Positions 1 through 8,192 of a DNA stretch of 64,000 nt are shown in pieces. Numbering within the stretch: position 1 is the stretch's first letter; every line of letters begins with the position of its first letter. Position numbers and translations under genes: made by a program. The stretch is from Thermus caldilimi (GTDB taxonomy: Bacteria > Deinococcota > Deinococci > Deinococcales > Thermaceae), in assembly GCF_004684245.1 (NCBI RefSeq), contig NZ_CP038452.1:186001-250000 (forward strand), given 5' to 3'. The notes beneath the pieces are model-generated. The model did not search any database. It had not been told where the DNA came from and saw only the letters and a program-made list of their open reading frames with translations.

Positions 1-2236
1 GCCCTCTATAGGGAGGGGCTCGGGGGCGTACCAGGCCAGGCGCCGGCTGGGGTCGGTCACGAGGAGCATGCCCCAGGGGATCCGGAGCTCCAAAAGCCCG
101 CTTTCCCCCAGGGCGTAGTCCGCGGTGGGGTCCCGGGCTCCTTCCGGATCCAGGCCCCGCCTAAGCTGGCCCAGCTCGTAAACGATGCGGGGGTAGTCGG
201 TCCCGTCCCTTCCCGTGCGGCGGCGGTTGGGCTCGAGGAGGAAGGGCACGAAGGGGCCTTCCCCCGGCTTGGTGGGCCCGCGGAAGGAAAGGTATACCGT
301 GCCCGGCAGGCCATGGTCCAGCTCCTGGAAGGGGTAGTAGCCCGCCTCGAGGAGGAGCCTTCCCCTTTCCGGGCCGATCTCCAGGTAGAACTCCGCCCCA
401 AAGCCCTCGGCCACCGGCACCCCCCCGGGGACGGTGTCCAGGTAGAGCCTTAAGGGCAGGGGCCCCCGGTAGAGGAGCCAGAGGTACTCGGGGTCGGCGT
501 GGGCCTTGAGGAAGCGGTCCTCCTCCCGCAGGAGGAAGGGCACCCCTTCCCACGCCTCGGCCTTCCCGTCCAGGCGGAAGCCCCCTTGGGCGGTGGCCGC
601 CAGGAGGCCGTAGTTCTCCTCGGGGTCCAGGGGGTTGTGCCACAGGGGGTCGCGCTCCGCGGGCACTTCAAAGGGGGCGAAAAGCCAGTTTTTCTTGAAC
701 CACTCGTCCAGAAGGGCGAAGACGAGGCCTCCTGCCAGCTCCAGCCCGGCGATGTCCTGCCAGAGGGCGATGACCCCTTCCGCCTGCGCCGCCTCGGAGT
801 GCCCCCCGTGGTGGAGGCCCTCGGGGTGGAAGTGGGCGATGCCCCGGCTGGTGGGTAGGCCGAACTCGGCGATGAGGAGGGGCATCTCCCCGTGGTGGGC
901 CTTGAGCCGGGCCAGATAGTTGCGGTAGCGGCGGGGAGCCAGGTCCGGCTCATGGACCAGGAAGTCGGGGTAGTAGGGGTAGACGTGGTAGGCGGCGAAA
1001 AGGCCTAGAGGACTACCCGGCACGGGTCTTAGATGGCTGGGGTCTAGGGTAACGGTGTCCTCCTCGTGGAGGGGCCCAGTCCGAGGTGGCTCCACCCTCT
1101 CCCCGCGGGCGCGGCGCAGGAGATACTCCTCCTTAAAACTGGCCTCGCTGTTCCAGAAGAGGGGGTCCAGGGTGGGCCAGTTGACGAAGCTCATGGGCCT
1201 CAAGGTGCCGTAGGCTTCCCATTCGTAGGTGGCCAGGCGGTCCAGGACCTCGGCCAGGTAGGCGGCGAAGGGGCTGGCCTCCGGGGCGGCCTCGAGGAAC
1301 CTCCCCCGGTAGGTGCGCCCGGGATGGCGCTCATCGTAGGCCTCCACCGAGTAGGGCTCAAACTCCCGCCCCACCAGGAGGCCCAGGGTCCAGGGAGAGA
1401 CATCCGCGGTGTAGTCCCCGTGGGCGTGCCCCGGGCGGGGAGGGCGGCGGAGATTGCCGTGGAGGGCGTCCAGGACCTCCCGCCCCTCCAGGAGGAACTT
1501 CTCCAGGAAGGGGCCTTCCCAATCGGGGTACCCCTCGTCCTCAGGAAGCTCCGTCCAGACCCCCTGGAAGAGGTAAAGGGGCCGGTCTTTGTGCAAAAGG
1601 TTGTGGTGGAGGAGGGCCCGGTAGAAGGCGGGGGGCAAAAGGGTGTAGGTGCGCACGCTGTTGGCCCCCATGGCCCTTACGAGTTCCAGCCAGGCCCGGT
1701 AGAGGGCCTCCTCCTCGGGGAACTCCGCGGGGAAGCGGCCCGGGAGGGCCACCCCCAGGTTCACCCCCCGCACCGGAAAGGGCTTTCCCTCCACCCAGAA
1801 GCGCCCCTCCCGGGCGGCGAAGGGGGGCGGGCTTTTCCGGACCTTGGGGGCGGGGGTGGGGAAGGGGGAGGGACTGGAGGATGGCCTTTGCGTCCTGGTA
1901 CCCTTGCCGCCAGGCCCAGTCCAGGGCGCTCCGGGCCCCTTCCAGGTCCCCCAGGGCCCTGAGGGTGAGGCCGAAGCCGTAAAGGGCCTCTGAACCCCCC
2001 TTCAGGGTGCCCACCAGGCGGCTGAAGGTGAAGAGGGCTTCCTCCAGGCGCCCTAAGCGGTACTGGGCAAAGCCCGCAAGGAGAAGAGCCCCCTCGGGAG
2101 GGTCGTAGCCCTGGAGGAGGGGGTTAAGCGTACTCAGGACAGCCTCCATCCGCCCCCCCTGGTAATGGACGCAGGCTTCCTCCAGGGGGGCGGCCAAGGC
2201 CAGCCCCAGGGCCAGGAGCATCCCGAGAAGGCGCAC
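1..2236 (-). pseudogene. TPR protein fused to glycosidase-like domain, frameshifted, 3' end off the window
   Basis: The frame starting with ATG at 2236 gives a signal peptide (MRLLGMLLALGLALA) and TPR-like helices to about residue 125, then turns into Gly/Pro-rich nonsense. From about 1870 down to base 1 a frame shifted by one base reads as good protein: RFWVEGKPF and RGVNLG, then MGANSVRTYT, then LLIAEFGLP, as in GH2/GH5-type TIM barrels with a candidate catalytic Glu. No start codon with a ribosome site precedes that frame, so the two halves most likely formed one secreted protein split by a 1-base indel in the C/G-rich run near 1845-1875. Two genes or true frameshifting are alternatives. 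It is the last gene of the 6230-to-1 operon. Substrate is unknown. Confidence 0.6.
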
Positions 2237-2240
2237 GGCT

Positions 2241-4136
2241 TCAGCTTCCCGCCGCCTGGCGGATGGCCTCCACCGCCTCGGGGTTTTCCAGGGCGGAGAG
2301 GTCCCCGGGGTCCTGGCCCAGGTAGACCGCCCGCACCACCCGGCGCATCACCTTGGCGTTTCGGGTTTTGGGGAGGTCTTGGACGAAGAGGACCTTTTCC
2401 GGCCTTAAGGGTTTGCCCAGGGCTTCCGCCACCCGGTCGGCCACCGCCTGGGCCAGCTCGGGGCTTGGGGAGAAGCCCGGCTTCAGCACGGCGAAGAGCA
2501 CGATGGCCTCTCCCTTTACCGGATGGGGTACCCCGATGGCGGCGCACTCCTTGAGGGCGGGGTGGGCGATGGCGGCGGTTTCCACCTCGGCGGGCCCCAC
2601 CCGCTTGCCCGCCACCTTCAGGGTGTCGTCCGAGCGGCCCAGGATGAAGAAGTGGCCCTCCTCGTCCAAAAGGGCCAGGTCCCCATGGACCCAGACCCCG
2701 GGGAAGCGGGCGAAGTAGGTGTCCAGGTAGCGGGCCTCGTCCTGCCAGAAACCCTTGGTCATGCCGGGCCAGGGGTTGAGCACGGCCAGCTCCCCCACCT
2801 TGCCCACCACAGGCCTTCCCTCCTCGTCCAGCACCGCAGCCTTGATCCCGGGCACGGCGGTGTTGAAGCCCATGGGCTTGATGGGTTTGACCAGAACATT
2901 GCCCAGGATGCCCCCGGAGATCTCCGTTCCCCCGGAGTAGTTCACGATGGGCCGCTTTTCCTCCCCCACCGCCCGGAAGAACCAGAGGTAGGGCTCGAGG
3001 TTCCAAGGCTCCCCGGTGGAGCCGAGGACCCGGAGGGAGCTGAGGTCGTGGGCCCGGATGGGCTCCTCCCCCAAGGGGATCAAGGCCCGCACTAAGGTGG
3101 GGGAGAGGCCCAGGTGGGTGAGGCGGTGGGCCTCCACCATTCGCCAAAGCCTTTCCGGCCCCGGGTGGTCGGGGGCCCCGTCGTAGAGGAAGACCGTGGC
3201 CCCTAGGATGAGCCCTCCCAGGATGGCCCAGGGGCCCATCATCCAGCCCAGGTCGGTGAACCAGAAAAGCCGGTCCCCCTCCCTCAGGTCAAAGAGAAGG
3301 GCCAGATCAAGGGCAGCCTTCAGGGGGAAGCCCGCGTGGTAGTGGACGGTTCCCTTGGGCCGGCCCGTGGTGCCGGAGGTGTAGATGAGCATGAAGGGGT
3401 CCATGCTCTCCATCTCCTCCGGGGGGAAGGGCTCATCCCTTAAGGACGCGTAGTCCACCTCCCCGGTTTCCAGGGGTAGGCCCAGCCGGCGCACCACCAA
3501 AAGATGAGGGGTTTCCGCCAGGGCCTGGGCCTTGCGGGCCTCGAGGAGGAGCTCCACCCTTCTTCCCCGGCGGTGGAAGCCGTCCTGCACCGCCAGGAGC
3601 TTGGCCTTGGCGTCCTTAAGCCGCACCGCCGCCGCCTCGGCGGCGTAGCCGGAGAAGATGGGGATGGCGATGGCCCCAAGCCAGGCGGTGGCCAGGAGGA
3701 GGATGGCCGCCTCGAGGCCCATGGGGAACCACAGGCCCACCCGGTCCCCCCGCTCCACGCCCAGGGCCCGAAGCCCTGCCGCTACCCTTTCCACTTCCTG
3801 AAAAAGCTCCCCATAGGTGAGGGTGCGCACCCCACCCTCCTCGGTTTCGTGGATGAGGGCTAAGGTGGTGGGCTCGTGGCTGAGGGCGGCCTCCACCAGG
3901 TTGAGCCGCCCCCCCACGAAGAAGCGGGGAAGGGGAAATCCCCCCTCCATCACCCTTTCGTACGGTTTGCGCCACGGTAGGCCCAGGTGGGAGAGGAAGG
4001 CGTGGTAAAAATCCTCGGGTTCCTCCACGCTATAGCGGTAAAAGGCCTCGTAATCCTCAAAGCCCAGGGCTTCCATGAACTGGGAAAGCCTCGTGGCCCG
4101 GGCCTCCTCGGGCTTGGGGTACCAGATGGGTTCCAT
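2241..4136 (-). CDS. AMP-forming acyl-CoA synthetase, acetyl-CoA synthetase-like
   Basis: A 631-residue ANL-superfamily adenylating enzyme, expected to activate a short carboxylate with ATP to an acyl-AMP and then a CoA thioester in the cytoplasm. The P-loop-like motif YTSGTTGRPKG lies near residue 250, the hinge region reads GRSDDTLKVAGKR, and TRNAKVMRR near residue 590 holds the likely catalytic lysine. Length and an ACS-like N-terminal domain match the acetyl/propionyl-CoA synthetase branch. The hinge differs from textbook Acs (GRVDDVLNVSGHR), so the substrate may not be acetate. The start ATG directly follows the kinase stop codon (TAGATG) and the TPR gene begins 4 bases after its end, so it is translated as part of an operon. 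Confidence 0.85.
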   Translation of the reverse strand: MEPIWYPKPEEARATRLSQFMEALGFEDYEAFYRYSVEEPEDFYHAFLSHLGLPWRKPYERVMEGGFPLPRFFVGGRLNLVEAALSHEPTTLALIHETEEGGVRTLTYGELFQEVERVAAGLRALGVERGDRVGLWFPMGLEAAILLLATAWLGAIAIPIFSGYAAEAAAVRLKDAKAKLLAVQDGFHRRGRRVELLLEARKAQALAETPHLLVVRRLGLPLETGEVDYASLRDEPFPPEEMESMDPFMLIYTSGTTGRPKGTVHYHAGFPLKAALDLALLFDLREGDRLFWFTDLGWMMGPWAILGGLILGATVFLYDGAPDHPGPERLWRMVEAHRLTHLGLSPTLVRALIPLGEEPIRAHDLSSLRVLGSTGEPWNLEPYLWFFRAVGEEKRPIVNYSGGTEISGGILGNVLVKPIKPMGFNTAVPGIKAAVLDEEGRPVVGKVGELAVLNPWPGMTKGFWQDEARYLDTYFARFPGVWVHGDLALLDEEGHFFILGRSDDTLKVAGKRVGPAEVETAAIAHPALKECAAIGVPHPVKGEAIVLFAVLKPGFSPSPELAQAVADRVAEALGKPLRPEKVLFVQDLPKTRNAKVMRRVVRAVYLGQDPGDLSALENPEAVEAIRQAAGS

Positions 4137-4964
4137 CTACCTCCTCCAGAAGGGAAAACCCTTGCGCTTGGGCAGGGTTTCCTCGGTCTTGGGGCCTTCG
4201 GAGTCCTTTAGTACCTCTAAAAAAACCTTGAGGTCGAGCCGCTCCTCGGGTTTTTTGGCCATAAGCCGTCTTAGGGCCCGGTCCAACCTGGGAGGGAGGG
4301 AGGTGGGGGGAGGCGGGAGGAGGAGATGGGCGTTTCTGAGCTCCTCCAGGGTTTCCCCCCGGAAAGGGCGCCTTCCCACAAGGAGCTCGTAGGCCATCAC
4401 CCCAAAGCTGTAGGCGTCGCTTTTGGGGCTGGGTCTAGCCCCCAAGAAAAGCTCGGGGGCCAGGTAATAGGGGCTTCCCGCATACTCCGGGCTGGTCTCC
4501 GCCAAGGGGCGCACGGTCCCCAGGTCCCCAAGCTTATATATCCCTTCCCCCACAAACACGTTGGAAGGTTTCACATCCTGGTGGACCAGGCCCTTTCGGT
4601 GTAGGAAGAGGAGGCCCTCCCCCACCTGGAGGAGGGCCTTGGTGGCCTCTTCCCAGGGAAGGGGTTTCTGAAGGAGGAGGTCCTCGAGGGTCCCCTTCTC
4701 CAGGTACTCCAGGGCCAGGAAGGCCTCCTCGCCAAAGGGCACCCCGTGGAGCCCCTGGACCAGATGGGGGTGCCTCAGGGAGAGGCTAAGGGAAACCTCC
4801 CGGGCGAAGCGTTCCGCCAGCTTGGGGTCTTGGCGCACTTCCTTTCGGGGAAGCTTCAGGGCCACCTTCTGCCCGCCGGGGGCTTCCGCCAGGTAGACCT
4901 GGGCGGTCTGCCCTAGGCCCAAAAGCATCCGTAGGCGGAAGTCCTTGCGCGTCAGGCTACTCAA
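4137..4964 (-). CDS. Soluble serine/threonine protein kinase
   Basis: A 275-residue Hanks-type kinase with almost no sequence outside the catalytic domain: glycine-rich loop GLGQTAQVY, VALKLP with the ATP-binding lysine, catalytic loop HQDVKPSN, GDLG in place of DFG, and LAPEL. It has no membrane segment and no PASTA or other sensor domain. The usual HRD arginine is glutamine, making it a non-RD kinase, which suggests activity without activation-loop phosphorylation. The start is taken as TTG at 4964, overlapping the UPF0173 stop (TTGAGTAG), with a GGGAGGGG ribosome site inside that gene. Being cotranscribed with a metallo-hydrolase and an acyl-CoA synthetase suggests metabolic regulation; its targets are unknown. 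Confidence 0.85.
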   Translation of the reverse strand: MSSLTRKDFRLRMLLGLGQTAQVYLAEAPGGQKVALKLPRKEVRQDPKLAERFAREVSLSLSLRHPHLVQGLHGVPFGEEAFLALEYLEKGTLEDLLLQKPLPWEEATKALLQVGEGLLFLHRKGLVHQDVKPSNVFVGEGIYKLGDLGTVRPLAETSPEYAGSPYYLAPELFLGARPSPKSDAYSFGVMAYELLVGRRPFRGETLEELRNAHLLLPPPPTSLPPRLDRALRRLMAKKPEERLDLKVFLEVLKDSEGPKTEETLPKRKGFPFWRR

Positions 4965-5631
4965 GGAACAACACCCCTCCCGGTTTCAAGGCATGCCCCT
5001 CCACGCCCTTTTCCTTGGCCCTAGCGGCGAAGGCATCCCCGTCCTGACGGATGGGAGGGAAGGTGTTGTAGTGGATGGGTACTACCCGCTTGGGCCTTAG
5101 GAGGTCCAGGGCCTTTAGGGCGTCTTCCGGTCCCATGGTGAAGTGGTCCCCGATGGGCAGGAAGGCCAGATCCAAGCCCAGCTCCCCGATGAGGCGCATA
5201 TCGGAGAAAAGGGCGGTGTCCCCGGCATGGTAAATGCGCTTGCCCCCCAGTTCCACCACCACCCCCATGGGCATACCCCCGTAGGTGCCGTCGGGGAAGC
5301 TAGAGGAGTGCCAGGCGGGGAACCACTTGAGCCAGCTCCCGGGGAAGCGGTAGGTGCCTCCGATGTTCATGGGCACCGCCTTGGCCCCGTGCTTCTCCGC
5401 GTAGGTGGCGATCTCAAAGGTGGAAACCACCGTGCCTCCCTTCTTGGACAGGGCCACGGCGTCGCCGAAGTGGTCCCCGTGGGCGTGGGTGACCAGGATC
5501 AGGTCCGCCTGCACCTCCCCCACCCCCACCGGGGCCACGGGGTTCCCGGTGAGGAAGGGATCGATGACCACCTTGTTCTTGCCGTCGGAAAGCCAGACCG
5601 CCGAGTGGCCCAGGTACCGGATCTCCAGCAT
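4957..5631 (-). CDS. UPF0173 metal-dependent hydrolase (metallo-beta-lactamase fold)
   Basis: A 224-residue cytoplasmic protein of the UPF0173/YtkL family. Metal ligands are visible in LGHSAVWL, the core motif THAHGDHFGDA, YHAGDTALF and the late histidine in VVPIHYNTF. The family is well conserved but its physiological substrate is not established. ATG at 5631 is preferred over the in-frame GTG at 5637 because AAAGGAGG then lies 5 bases upstream. The small unknown gene upstream ends 21 bases away and the kinase gene overlaps the 3' end, so this belongs to the 6230-to-1 operon. Confidence 0.85.
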   Translation of the reverse strand: MLEIRYLGHSAVWLSDGKNKVVIDPFLTGNPVAPVGVGEVQADLILVTHAHGDHFGDAVALSKKGGTVVSTFEIATYAEKHGAKAVPMNIGGTYRFPGSWLKWFPAWHSSSFPDGTYGGMPMGVVVELGGKRIYHAGDTALFSDMRLIGELGLDLAFLPIGDHFTMGPEDALKALDLLRPKRVVPIHYNTFPPIRQDGDAFAARAKEKGVEGHALKPGGVLFLE

Positions 5632-5652
5632 AGTCACCTCCTTTAAGAGGCA

Positions 5653-6024
5653 CTATACCGGAGAATAGGGCCTTTGGGAAAGGGACCGCTCTAGGTTTTT
5701 ATAGAAGAGGAGTTCCAGGATACGGGCAAAGGCCCGCTCTCCCCAGGTTTGTCCCTCGGGGAGGACCAAACTGAGCTCCAGTTCCAGCTCCAACCCCTTC
5801 GTGCCCGAAAGCACCCGACCCTCCACCTTAAGGGAAGGTGGGGGGAGGGGCTTGGCCTCGAGGCTCTCTCCCTTAAGCCTCGAGGCGAAGGGAAGGGCCA
5901 CCTCCCCCAGCACGGGGTTTTCCTGCCGGAAGACCCCACGGACCTCGTTTCCTTCCAGCTTAAGTTCCAAGGGTAAACCCTGGGGGGGATGGCCGTTCAG
6001 GGTGAGGTGCAGCCTGGCCTTCAT
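5653..6024 (-). CDS. Conserved-looking hypothetical protein, 123 aa
   Basis: A predicted soluble protein of about 123 residues rich in alternating hydrophobic/charged segments, probably all-beta (LHLTLNGHPP, LELKLEGNEV, LELELELSLVL) with a helical C-terminus. No recognised family. The start at 6024 is chosen because its ATG overlaps the previous stop as ATGA, a typical coupled junction; an upstream GTG-type start at 6036 is possible. The beta-rich pattern resembles lipid- or ligand-binding folds (SRPBCC or YceI-like), but this is only an impression. Same operon as UPF0173 and the kinase. Confidence 0.65.
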   Translation of the reverse strand: MKARLHLTLNGHPPQGLPLELKLEGNEVRGVFRQENPVLGEVALPFASRLKGESLEAKPLPPPSLKVEGRVLSGTKGLELELELSLVLPEGQTWGERAFARILELLFYKNLERSLSQRPYSPV

Positions 6025-6230
6025 CCTTCCACCCACTCCACCTGCACCCGGCCTTCCTTGGCCAGGCGGGCCACCTCGGCGTCCGGGATGTTCAAGAGCC
6101 TGGGCAGCTCCCGGAAGCGGGGTGTGGCCGAGGCCAAGCCCACCCGCACCACCAGGACCTCTTCCTCCTCGGCCCGGCCGATCCGCCAGACCAGGTGCTG
6201 GCCCAGGGCTTCCAACAGGTCCTTCTCCAC
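6021..6230 (-). CDS. Small hypothetical protein, 69 aa
   Basis: A charged 69-residue protein with the segment LPRLLNIPDAEVARLAKEGRVQVEW, which resembles a helix-turn-helix-like or short helical hairpin fold; no family is recognised. It starts with GTG at 6230. A minus-strand TAGACT box ends 5 bases before that codon, which suggests a leaderless message and makes this the first gene of the operon running to base 1. Its stop overlaps the next start as ATGA. Function unknown. Confidence 0.6.
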   Translation of the reverse strand: MEKDLLEALGQHLVWRIGRAEEEEVLVVRVGLASATPRFRELPRLLNIPDAEVARLAKEGRVQVEWVEG

Positions 6231-6269
6231 CCCCTTAGTCTATCCCGGGAGGGCCTTGAGGGATAATGG
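6231..6269. promoter_or_regulatory. Divergent promoter region
   Basis: On the minus strand TAGACT (6236-6241) lies 5 bases from the GTG at 6230. On the plus strand GATAAT (6262-6267) lies 8 bases before the ATG at 6276. Both spacings suit leaderless transcripts. No convincing -35 box was found on either strand. Confidence 0.4.
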
Positions 6270-6683
6270 ATGGGGATGCTCCTGGAGGTGGCCTTCGCTG
6301 GCCTTTCCCCCTGGGTTTTCTGGGGAGGGGTGGGGCTTATGGTTTCGGGCTTGGTTCTCGGGGAGGCTTCCTGGCTTGCCCTGGCTCTCCTTTACCCCTG
6401 GTGGCGGCTCAGGCAGGGCTGGCGGTTAAGGCTTTTCCCCGATCACTTGAGCCTTCACCCCCCCTTGGGCCTCAGCCGCCGGATCCCCCTGGAGGGGGTG
6501 CGGGAGGTGGAGGTGGCCTACTGGCCGGCAGGGCCCTTTTCCCGGGGAAGGCGGGTTTTGGTTCTCCGCCTGGAGAACGGGGAGGGAGTACCCCTTCCCG
6601 TGCCCGATCCCGAGGCCCTGGCGGCCCGGATCAGAGAACTTCTAAAAGGGCGAACTTCAGGTAGTGGGTTTCGGGATGGTTGA
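6270..6683 (+). CDS. Small membrane protein with PH-like domain
   Basis: A 137-residue protein with two N-terminal hydrophobic segments (about residues 5-45) followed by a beta-rich tail ([43 protein letters not shown]), the layout of bacterial PH-domain membrane proteins. The start could be ATG 6270 or ATG 6276; the latter fits a leaderless message from the GATAAT box at 6262. Its 3' end overlaps the convergent rlmO gene by 53 bases, which is unusual even here, so the true stop or one of the two ends may deserve checking. Role unknown. Confidence 0.6.
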   Translation: MGMLLEVAFAGLSPWVFWGGVGLMVSGLVLGEASWLALALLYPWWRLRQGWRLRLFPDHLSLHPPLGLSRRIPLEGVREVEVAYWPAGPFSRGRRVLVLRLENGEGVPLPVPDPEALAARIRELLKGRTSGSGFRDG

Positions 6684-7776
6684 GGAGGATGGGATGGTCC
6701 CATCCCTGCCCCCGTTTCTCCACCACCCTTAGGCTGCGGTGGGCGTCTTCTGCGGCCTCGGCGAGCATCTGGTAGAAGAGGGGCTCGGTCAGGTGGTGGC
6801 TACAGCTACTGGTGGCCAGCAGGCCCCCTTCCTTGAGGAGCTTGATGGCCCTTAGGTTCACCTCCTTGTAGGCCCTGTAGGCCCTTTCCAGATCCTTTTT
6901 CCCCTTGGCAAAGGCGGGTGGGTCCAGCACGATGAGGTCAAACCGCTCCCCTGCCTTTTCCAGGGCCCTCAGGTGGTCGAAGGCGTTGGCTTCCACCGTC
7001 TTCAGGGTGAGCCCATTCAGCCTGGCGTTTTCCTCCGCCTGCCTCAGGGCCTCGGCGGAGCTGTCCACGCTGATCACCTCCTTAAAGCCCAGGGCCAGGT
7101 GGAGGCCGAAGCTACCCGCATAGCTGAACACGTCCAGGGCCCTTTCCCCACGGAAGCTTTCCATGAGGATCCGGTTGTCCCGCTGGTCCAGGTAGGCCCC
7201 GGTCTTCTGGCCTCCCGTGAGGTCCACCAGATAGCGTATCCGGCCCTCCTTCACCGCTACCCGCTCGGGGGCCTGGCCCAGGAGGGGCCGGACATAAAGG
7301 GGGAGGCCCTCGAGTTCCCGGACCCTGGCGTCGTTTTTGGCCAGGAGGCTTTGGGCCAGGGGTTTGAGCCTCTCGGCCACCTGGGGCAAGAGGGCTTCCC
7401 AGGCGTGGGCGGTGGTCTGCAGGACCAGGTGGCCGGCGTAGTAGTCCACCACCAGACCCGGCAGGAAATCCCCCTCGGCGTGGGCCAGGCGGAAGCCTCC
7501 TTCGGGCTCCTTTTCCAGTGTGGGGAGACGCCGGGCCAAGGCTTTGTCCAGGTTGTCCAAAAGCGCCTCCGCCGGGTCCCTTGCGGGTCGGAAGCGGTAG
7601 GCCCGCACGCTGAGGTCGCTGGTGGGGTTGAAGAGGGCTAGGGCCAGAAAGCGCTTGCCCCAGTAGACGGGGTAAAGGCCCGGCTCCTCGGGGCCTGAAA
7701 GCACATCGCGGCGAAAGACCCAAAGGTGCCGGGCCAGGAGGCGCTGGGCTCCTTTTTCGTTGACGAGAATCCGCAT
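6631..7776 (-). CDS. rlmO: 23S rRNA m5C methyltransferase, RlmO/RlmI type
   Basis: A 381-residue class I SAM-dependent methyltransferase of the RlmI/RlmO (YccW) family. An N-terminal PUA-like domain ([14 protein letters not shown]) is followed by a central EEHUB-like region and the catalytic domain: [16 protein letters not shown] (SAM binding), [12 protein letters not shown] and the catalytic cysteine in TSSCSHHL. In T. thermophilus the homologue next to the V-ATPase operon is RlmO, which modifies C1942 of 23S rRNA; the same neighbourhood here supports that assignment rather than E. coli RlmI. The ATG at 7776 sits 6 bases from a TATACT box, so the mRNA is probably leaderless. Confidence 0.85.
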   Translation of the reverse strand: MRILVNEKGAQRLLARHLWVFRRDVLSGPEEPGLYPVYWGKRFLALALFNPTSDLSVRAYRFRPARDPAEALLDNLDKALARRLPTLEKEPEGGFRLAHAEGDFLPGLVVDYYAGHLVLQTTAHAWEALLPQVAERLKPLAQSLLAKNDARVRELEGLPLYVRPLLGQAPERVAVKEGRIRYLVDLTGGQKTGAYLDQRDNRILMESFRGERALDVFSYAGSFGLHLALGFKEVISVDSSAEALRQAEENARLNGLTLKTVEANAFDHLRALEKAGERFDLIVLDPPAFAKGKKDLERAYRAYKEVNLRAIKLLKEGGLLATSSCSHHLTEPLFYQMLAEAAEDAHRSLRVVEKRGQGWDHPILLNHPETHYLKFALLEVL

Positions 7777-7796
7777 CGCTTAAGTATACTTAAGCG
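7777..7796. promoter_or_regulatory. Perfect 20-bp palindrome carrying symmetric TATACT boxes
   Basis: CGCTTAAGTA followed immediately by its reverse complement ends at the base before the rlmO start codon. It contains TATACT on both strands. On the minus strand the box (7783-7788) is 6 bases from the rlmO ATG and probably serves as its -10. The perfect dyad could also be an operator. Confidence 0.55.
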
Positions 7797-7803
7797 GGGT
7801 TGG

Positions 7804-7832
7804 TTGACGTTTGCCCCAAAGGCCGGTATCCT
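7804..7832 (+). promoter_or_regulatory. V-ATPase operon promoter
   Basis: TTGACG (7804-7809) and TATCCT (7827-7832) are separated by exactly 17 bases, a good housekeeping sigma promoter about 45 bases upstream of atpG. This implies a leader of roughly 40 bases with an AAGGGAGGGG ribosome site at 7867-7875. Confidence 0.7.
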
Positions 7833-7877
7833 ATCCGGCAGGCGCAGTTTGCGCATCTTTTCACGAAGGGAGGGGCG

Positions 7878-8192
7878 ATGGGAGGCCTGGGACTTATCAA
7901 GAGCCTGGCGGAGAAGGAAAGGGAGCTACTGGCCCGCCTCGAGGCCGCCAAGAAGGAGGCCGAAGCCCTGGTGGGGCAGGCCGAGGCGGAGGCTAGGGCC
8001 CTTCTGGAGGATGCCGAGGCCAAGGCTAAGGTTCTGGAGGCCGAGTACCGGGAACGGGAGGCCAAGGAAACGGAGGCCATCCTGGCCCGCTACCGGGCCC
8101 AGGCGGAGGCCGAAGCCAGGGCGGTGAAGGAGAAAGCGGGGGCCCGGTTGGAGGAGGCCGTGGCCCTGGTTCTGAAGGAGGTTTTGCCGTGA
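7878..8192 (+). CDS. atpG: V/A-type ATP synthase subunit G
   Basis: A 104-residue, almost wholly coiled-coil protein rich in Ala, Glu and Lys (LEAAKKEAEALV, EDAEAKAKVLEAEY), matching the G subunit that pairs with E to form the peripheral stalks of the Thermus V/A-ATPase. The ATG at 7878 is chosen over an upstream in-frame codon at 7800 because it has a strong ribosome site and the promoter lies between the two. First gene of the ATPase operon; its stop overlaps the atpI start by 4 bases. Confidence 0.9.
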   Translation: MGGLGLIKSLAEKERELLARLEAAKKEAEALVGQAEAEARALLEDAEAKAKVLEAEYREREAKETEAILARYRAQAEAEARAVKEKAGARLEEAVALVLKEVLP

